NCBI GenBank assembly: GCA_950097015.1
Contig: CATNEN010000001.1
Span: 12,608,001-12,672,000 of the forward strand
Length of the DNA stretch: 64,000 nucleotides
From: Macrostomum hystrix
Taxonomy: Eukaryota; Platyhelminthes; Macrostomidae
Reading direction: 5' to 3'
Shown here: positions 57,601-64,000 of the stretch, one piece after another
Numbering within the stretch: the stretch's first letter is position 1
How the letters are laid out: every line of letters begins with the position of its first letter
The notes under the pieces: model-generated
Databases searched by the model: none
What the model was told of the DNA's origin: nothing
What the model saw: the letters and a program-made list of their open reading frames with translations, nothing else
Made by a program: the position numbers and the translations under genes

Positions 57601-60600
57601 TAAATCTTAGTTAGAAAAAATACAATTCTTTACTCACATAAACTTGCTAATCATGTGACTGTAGCGCTCGTAGACCTGTTCAATACGATGAAAGGCCAAG
57701 CTCAGACACTCGGCACCGAGCTGCGGAGCCAACAGTTTAGCAAATATGCTAGTAAAATGACCGGCCAACTGTTGCGAAGGCACCAGAGAAGACGCTTCGC
57801 TAACTGGGCCAGACGAAGCTGACGAGGAACCAGTTGAATCCGGTTTGAGATCGGACAGTTTAGCGGAAACCGATTCCAGAGTGCGCCGCCATTGGCTGAT
57901 GCTATTGGCTAGAGACTGTTAGATTGAAAATTGAAAATGCTAGAATAAAACACTAATAATAATATTATAATAATTTGCAGGAGAGATTTGGGCAATGGCA
58001 CATCCTTTGGTGACACTAGACCCGCAGCCAGAGACGCACAGGTGTGAACATCTGCCCTGACTTTCTCATCGTCAGGCAGTGTACACTCTCACTGTGCCTT
58101 GGAGGTTGGCCCTTAAGGACGCAAATTGCACGACAAGCCCCCAAGCCTTCTCTCCGCGGCTGCGCCCCAAATTAATGTGGCCTCGCTGCGGAATCGAACT
58201 CAGGGACCTTGGTGCGAGCGAGAAGCAAACGCGTTAGAACGCTCTGCCACTCACCCTCGATAATATATAAAATCAAGCAAGACGGAAATGAAATCACCTG
58301 ACAGCCAGTCTGGGCCAACACCAGCTGAGCCAGATCCATCAATCTGCCAACCTTCTGCTGCGAGCTGCTGACCATTGCCAGTTTAGCTCCGACTCGTTGA
58401 TAAGCCTCGCGACCTCTGCGATCCAGTAGGCACAGGGCGGCGTCTTTAGCTTCAAGGACTAGCGCGTGATTCAGATGGCAAGCCGAAGCCAGTTGGCGAC
58501 AGACTAGAGCTTGACGATGAGCTTCGTCAACGAAATCTTTCACCTCCTTCGGCTGGTTGGGATCCGGGTTGCGGGGTCGCGCGTTCACGTAGCCTGAGTA
58601 GAGTTGAGTAGGTTTGAGTAGAGTTGAATAGGGTTGAGTAGGTTTGAGTAGCGTTGAATAGGGTTGAGTAGGTTTGAGTAGCGTTGAGTAGGTTTGAGTA
58701 GCGTTGAGTAGGTTTGAGTAGAGTTGAGTAGGTTTGAGTAGAGTTGAATAGGGTTGAGTAGGTTTGAGTAGCGTTGAGTAGGTTTGAGTAGCGTTGAGTA
58801 GGTTTGAGTAGAGTTGAATAGGGTTGAGTGGGTTTGAGTAGCGTTGAGTAGGTTTGAGTAGGTTTGAGTAGAGTTGAGTAGAGTTGAGTAGAGTTGAGTA
58901 GGTTTGAGTAGAATTGAGTAGAATTGAGTAGAGTTAAGCAGAGTTGAGTAGGTTTGAGTAGAGTTGAGTAGGTCGTGTAGTTTTGAGTAGGGTTGAGAAA
59001 GGTTGAGTAGAGTTGAGCAGAGTCGAGCAGATTTGAGCAGAGTTGAGTAGGTTTGAGTATAGTTAAGTAGGGTTGTGTAGATTTGATTAGAGTTGAGTAG
59101 GAATGAGTAATTATGAGTAGGGGTGAGTAGGGATGAGTAGAAATAGATCTATCTAGATCGTTGAGTAGGAATGAGTAGTATTGATCGGGACATTATTGTT
59201 TAGTTGGGTTCCATTGTAATTATAATAATTATAGCTTCTGCAATCGACACAGAAGTTTTCCCCCAAATATCGTAAAAAATTATTTAAAAATAAATGACAA
59301 AAACACTGACTGAAGTCCAGTTTGTTCAGGTTCATTGTGCACTGGAATCGCTGCTTAGACAGCACAATCAATGGACTAGTCGGCGTTGAACCGGTGGGAA
59401 ATGCGGACACCTCCTGCGACCGGTAGAATACGACAATCTCCTCTTTGGTGTAGCCTGTGACTTTGGCCAGACTGCTCAGGAGAGAATCCAGGCTTCTGCG
59501 AGTTGGGTGAAGGATAAAATATAAGGGAATATAAAATAAAATAAAATTGTGGAATAGCGCGGGTAGAAAAATGTAAAGGGGAAGAAGAGCAGAATGATAG
59601 ATGTCATGGGAAAGCGGCAAGTAGGGGAAGAAGGAAAATTATGAGTTAAAAAGGCGTAGAATAAAGAGTCAAAGGGTGAAAAGGGTAGAAGAAGGGGTAG
59701 AAGAAGGGGTAAAAAAGGAAGGTGTATAAGGAGAAGAAAAATGGGTGGAAAAGGAATAAAAATGGATAGAATAGGAAGAAAAATAGGTAGAATAGGAAGA
59801 AGAAGGGGTAGAATAAAGGGTAGAAGAATCAGTGAAATTGTGGTTAGACTGGTAGAAGAAGTTTAGAAGTTGTAGTAGAATGGGTAGAAGTTGTAGTAGA
59901 ATGGGTAGAAGTGGTAGTAGAATGGGTAGAAGTGGTAGTAGCATGGGTAGAAGTGGTAGTAGAAAGAGTAGAAGTGGTAGTAGAATGTGTACATAGAAGT
60001 TGTAGTAGAATGGGTAGAAGTGGTAGTAGAATGGGTAGAAGTGGTAGTAGCATGGGTAGAAGTGGTAGTAGAAAGAGTAGAAGTGGTAGTACAAGGGGTA
60101 GAAGTGGTAGGTAGAAGAATGGGTAGAAGTTGTAGTAGAATGGGTAGAAGTGGTAGTAGAATGGGTAGAAGTGGTAGTAGAATGGGTAGAAGGGGTAGTA
60201 GAAGGGTAGAAGTGGTAGTAGAAAGAGTAGAAGTGGTAGTAGTAGGGTAGAAGTGGTAGGTAGAAGAATGGATAGAAGGGGTAGTAGAAGGGGTAGAAGT
60301 GGTAGTAGAAAGAGTAGAAGTGGTAGTAGAAGGGTAGAAGTGGTAGGTAGAAGAATGGGTAGAAGGGGTAGTAGAAGGGGTAGAAGAATGGTAGAAGAGG
60401 TCGAATTAATGGAGGAAAAGGACAGATCGAAGATAGTAGAATAGGTAGAAGAAAAAGGAGAGGGGATATAAAAACGAAACGGGTAAAATAAAAGGTAGAA
60501 GGAATAGAAACATAATAGTTGGAGTAGCAGTAAGGGTAGAAGAAAAGCCAATTAGAAAATGATAAAAAGAGAAAAATGCTCACTGCTTCTGTGAGAACAC

Positions 60601-61952
60601 CAGGTCGGGGCTGATCATCGCACCGGCCACAAAATAATAGGTGCAATGCTGACTCTTGCGCTTGATGACAGTCGCAAAGAATTTAGGAAAATTCCATTGC
60701 TGATTGAAATTCGACACCAGAATGCCTTGCAAAATTTCTACTAGAAGCGTTTGCAGTTGGCGCGACAGAGGACAGGTTGGCGGCAGAGTTTCGTGGTATT
60801 CAACCGGGCCACTCTGGCAGCTCTGGGTAGCGCTAATTGCCAGGGGAGGCTTGTTAACCATCATGTCAATCATTCGGGCGTGATTGCTTCTGACGCCTTC
60901 GAATGGAGCGAACGGCAGGCGGCCAGTTGCGGCCATGTACAGGGTGACACCCAGAGACCAGAGATCGCATTCCGGCTTGTGACCGCCGAATTTTTGCTGT
61001 GCGGCAGCTCCGTCGGCAGCTCCGCCGGCGTGCATTCGCTGATGCACCTCCATGTAGATACTGGGGTGAAGGAATTCGTAGGTGCCAACTAGGCTTTGGA
61101 AATCACCGCCGTCTTCTAGGATGCGGCTGGAACCGAAGTCTGCCAGCTTGAATAGGGGCTGGCGACGATTGTCGTAGCTGATCATGATGTTGCCTGCGGG
61201 TGATAGGGATCCGGCTGCTCATCTAGCTGCTCAACCTGCTCATCTAGCTGCTCAACGTGCTCATCCAACTGCTTAACCTGCTCAACTAGCTGCCTAAACT
61301 GCTCAACTAGCTGCTTAAACTGCTCAACTAGCTGCCTAAACTGCTCAACTAGCTGCTTAACCTGCTCAACTAGCTGCTTAACCTGCTCAACTAGCTGCTT
61401 AACCTGCTCAACTAGCTGCCTAAACTGCTCAACTAGCTGCCTAAACTGCTCATTCATCTGTTTAACCAGCTCAAAATGTTTATTTATCTGCTCAAACTTC
61501 TCTCATTCAGCCACTGAACATGTTTATTGATACCTAAACTACCCATTCTGTGAGTAATCCTATTTCTAAACAAGTTGACTGAAAGTATAAAAGAATATAT
61601 AAAGTAGTATTTTAAGTCTCGTAGTAGTTTTAAAAAAATTACAAAACAATATTGATCCTAGAAAACTCACCAGGCTTAATATCGCGATGTACAATCTTCA
61701 GCTGTTCACGCAAATAGGCCAACCCATCACCTGTAGTGAATGAAAATTCTGGTAAAAACTTGATTTGATAATCGATTATTACAACAACTACGAGTAATTA
61801 GCAAAGCCAAACTTACACATGTTGAAGAGCAGGCTGAGAAAATCACGGTCGTGCATGCCTAGTTTATTGTCTGGCTTCTTTAGAAACTCGTGCAAACTAT
61901 TGCCGGGACAGTATTCCAATACTAGGCCAGTCTTCTGGCTGCCCATGCCGTC
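54685..61952 (-). CDS. TBK1/IKK-epsilon-like kinase, 3' ten exons (5' part off window)
   Basis: Exons are 61952-61817, 61730-61671, 61193-60584, 59495-59311, 58593-58298, 57915-57638, 57527-57275, 56572-56484, 56376-56305 and 54769-54685. They total 2064 bp, 687 codons plus stop, and every phase agrees. The first visible exon starts at the kinase hinge (GLVLEYCPGNSLHEFL). Next come IVHRDIKPGN, LADFGSSRI and the activation loop QSLVGTYEFLHPSIY, whose Ser aligns with the activating Ser172 of TBK1. CDLWSLGVTLYMAATGRLPF and FAPFEG follow, then a ubiquitin-like region (TGYTKEEIVVFY) and an alpha-helical scaffold/coiled-coil tail (LLNRCLDECQSNTLTCC, EVNKLQQLEEALSKQNLEVE). The last exons (DLIKSTDLVQDELMRNTRLL, then ELDELG) match the TBK1 C-terminal adaptor-binding region. 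Family role: innate immune and autophagy signalling. The weakest call is the 59311 donor (GTCAGT). Confidence 0.92.
54895..56215. repeat. 23-bp minisatellite in the last TBK1-like intron
   Basis: About 57 copies of GGGGTCAACAGACCTTCCTA followed by GAA; TTACTAG, TTCCAAG and AATGGGTC variants are interspersed. The intron is 54770-56304. Confidence 0.97.
56640..57265. repeat. About 32-bp degenerate minisatellite in a TBK1-like intron
   Basis: It begins as near-identical CTCCATCTACCAATCTGCCA + GCTGTCTACCTCA units and grades into CTAGTCAATCTATCAGATGT + CAATCTCACTCC units, reaching within about 10 bp of the exon donor at 57275. The intron is 56573-57274. Confidence 0.9.
57970..58258 (-). mobile_element. 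SINE family A, near full-length copy in a TBK1-like intron
   Basis: Reverse orientation with ATT-like tail on the left, the body CACAGGTGTGAACATCTGCC and CCTTCTCTCCGCGGCTGCGC, and the head CTCTGCCACTCACCCTCG. It occupies most of the 382-bp intron 57916-58297. Confidence 0.85.
58600..59155. repeat. 10-11-bp minisatellite in a TBK1-like intron
   Basis: GTTGAGTAGG / TTTGAGTAGA units in mixed 10-bp order. On the transcribed strand the first unit supplies the polypyrimidine tract and the CTACTCAG acceptor of the exon at 58593. Confidence 0.93.
59650..60520. repeat. 21-bp minisatellite in a TBK1-like intron
   Basis: The core is TAGAAGTGGTAGTAGAATGG. It is degenerate at both ends; a block of about 110-120 bp is duplicated (59880-60000 and 60000-60110). 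The intron is 59496-60583. Confidence 0.93.
61205..61500. repeat. 21-bp minisatellite in a TBK1-like intron
   Basis: About 13 copies of CTGCTCAACTAGCTGCCTAA with CTTAACC and CATCTAG variants, starting about 12 bp from the acceptor of the exon at 61193. Confidence 0.95.
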
Positions 61953-61982
61953 CTGTCAATCAACAGATTGTGTCCGTGGACA

Positions 61983-64000
61983 TGTTATGTAGATATGGGG
62001 ATGTTTAATCTTCAGAATGAGGTTTTGGGGATGTTTAATCTTCAGAATGAGGATCTGGGTATGTTTAATCTTCAGAATGAGGATCTGGGTATGTTTAATC
62101 TTCAGAATGAGGATTTTGTGATTTTTAATCTTCAGAATGAGGATCTGAGTATGTTTAACCTTCAGAATGAGGATCTGGGTATGTTAAATCTTCAGAATGA
62201 GGATCTGGGTATGTTTAATATTCAGAATGAGGATCTGGGGATGTTTAATATTCAGAATGAGGATCTGGGGATGTTTAATATTCAGAATGAGGATCTGGGT
62301 ATGTTTAATCTTCAGAATGAGGATCTGGGTATGTTAAATCTTCAGAATGAGGATTTGGGGATGTTTAATCTTCAGAATGAGGTTTTGGGGATGTTTAATC
62401 TTCAGAATGAGGATCTGGGTATGTTTAATCTTCAGAATGAGGATCTGGGTATGTTTAATCTTCAGAATGAGGATTTTGTGATTTTTAATCTTCAGAATGA
62501 GGATCTGAGTATGTTTAACCTTCAGAATGAGGATCTGGGGATGTTTAATCTTCAGAATGAGGATCTGGGTATGTTTAATCTTCAGAATGAGGATCTGGGT
62601 ATGTTTAATCTTCAGAATGAGGATTTTGTGATTTTTAATCTTCAGAATGAGGATCTGAGTATGTTTAACCTTCAGAATGAGGATCTGGGTATGTTAAATC
62701 TTCAGAATGAGGATCTGGGTATGTTTAATCTTCAGAATGAGGATCTGGGTATGTTTAATCTTCAGAATGAGGATTTTGTGATTTTTAATCTTCAGAATGA
62801 GGATCTGAGTATGTTTAATCTTCAGAATGAGGATCTGGGTATGTTTAATCTTCAGAATGAGGATTTTGTGATTTTTAATCTTCAGAATGAGGATCTGAGT
62901 ATGTTTAACCTTCAGAATGAGGATCTGGGTATGTTAAATCTTCAGAATGAGGATCTGGGTATGTTTAATATTCAGAATGAGGATCTGGGGATGTTTAATA
63001 TTCAGAATGAGGATCTGGGTATGTTTAATCTTCAGAATGAGGATCTGGGGATGTTTAATCTTCAGAATAAGGATCTGGGGATGTATAATCTTCAGAATGA
63101 GGATCTGGGGATGTATAATCTTCAGAATGAGGATCTGGGGATGTATAATCTTCAGAATGAGGATCTGGGGATGTATAATCTTCAGAATGAGAATATGGGG
63201 AGGTTTAAGCTTCAGAATGGGGATATGGGGAGGTTTAAGCTTCAGAATGGGGATATGGGGAGGTTTAAGCTACAGAATGGGGATATGGGGAGGTTTAAGC
63301 TTCATAATGGGGATATGGGGAGGTTTAAGCTACAGAATGGGGATATGGGGAGGTTTAAGCTTCAAAATGGGGATATGGGGAGGTTTAAGCTACAGAATGG
63401 GGATATGGGGAGGTTTAAGCTTCATAATGGGGATATGGGGAGGTTTAAGCTTCAGAATGGGGATATGGGGAGGTTTAAGCTACAGAATGGGGATATGGGG
63501 AGGTTTAAGCTACAGAATGGGGATATGAGGAGGTTTAAGCTTCATAATGGGGATATGGGGAGGTTTAAGCTACAGAATGGGGATATGGGGAGGTTTAAGC
63601 TTCATAATGGGGATATGGGGAGGTTTAAGCTACAGAATGGGGATATGGGGAGGTTTAAGCTTCAGAATGGGGATATGGGGAGGTTTAAGCTACAGAATGG
63701 GGATATGGGGAGGTTTAAGCTTCAAAATGGGGATATGGGGAGGTTTAAGCTACAGAATGGGGATATGGGGAGGTTTAAGCTTCAAAATGGGGATATGGGG
63801 AGGTTTAAGCTTCAGAATGGGGATATGGGGAGGTTTAAGCTACAGAATGGGGATATGGGGAGGTTTAAGCTTCATAATGGGGATATGGGGAGGTTTAAGC
63901 TACAGAATGGGGATATGAGGAGGTTTAAGCTTCATAATGGGGATATGGGGAGGTTTAAGCTACAGAATGGGGATATGGGGAGGTTTAAGCTTCATAATGG
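61983..64000. repeat. 30-bp minisatellite with two subfamilies, running off the right edge
   Basis: 61983-63190 has the core TTCAGAATGAGGATCTGGGT + ATGTTTAATC. 63190-64000 has the core TTCAGAATGGGGATATGGGG + AGGTTTAAGC, with TTCATAATGG and TACAGAATGG units in alternation. The switch is abrupt near 63190. It lies in the TBK1-like intron upstream of the exon at 61952. Confidence 0.97.

Noticed and set aside
59669-60646. 325-codon open frame rich in Phe/Tyr/Leu/Ser/Thr
   Set aside because: It is the translation of the 21-bp array in a TBK1-like intron; the real exon ends at 60584.

Overview
This is animal (metazoan) nuclear DNA. It has spliced genes with GT-AG introns, a neuroligin-like synaptic protein gene, a TBK1/IKK-epsilon kinase, tRNA-derived SINEs, hAT-type MITEs and a mariner copy. 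Gene content and a secreted PAN-plus-fucolectin-like gene fit an invertebrate, perhaps a spiralian such as a flatworm or mollusc; the sequence alone does not fix the species. The dominant feature is tandem repeats: more than 30 separate minisatellite arrays with 16-35 bp units cover roughly a third of the window.

Layout. 0-2.4 kb holds SINE fragments, a GC-rich glycine-rich coding relic and a 26-bp array. 2.8-4.0 kb is a two-exon secreted lectin-like gene, the only convincing intact plus-strand gene. 5.7-38.8 kb is one seven-exon minus-strand neuroligin-like gene (953 codons; all exon phases join and the total is divisible by three). Its first intron is about 20 kb and contains two complete intronless genes on the same strand, PPME1 (22.0-23.4 kb) and KGD4/MRPS36 (26.7-27.0 kb), plus an internally deleted mariner. 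42.1-42.6 kb is an intronless TRAPPC2. 46.2-49.5 kb is TRNT1 (three exons, 514 aa). 54.7-62.0 kb is the 3' part of a TBK1-like kinase (ten exons, 687 codons); its 5' exons lie beyond the right edge.

Repeats and genes are tied together. Complete introns here are either about 85-110 bp with no array, or longer than 330 bp; apart from two that hold a SINE instead, each long one contains a minisatellite, often reaching within about 20 bp of the splice sites. Three hAT-like MITEs with 8-bp target duplications carry a 16-bp minisatellite inside their ends, and the same 16-bp motif family fills consecutive neuroligin introns. One of these MITEs sits two bases past the KGD4 stop codon, so the target duplication includes the stop itself. 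The genes do not form a pathway; they cover synaptic adhesion, PP2A methylation, 2-oxoglutarate dehydrogenase assembly, vesicle tethering, tRNA CCA addition and innate immune/autophagy kinase signalling.
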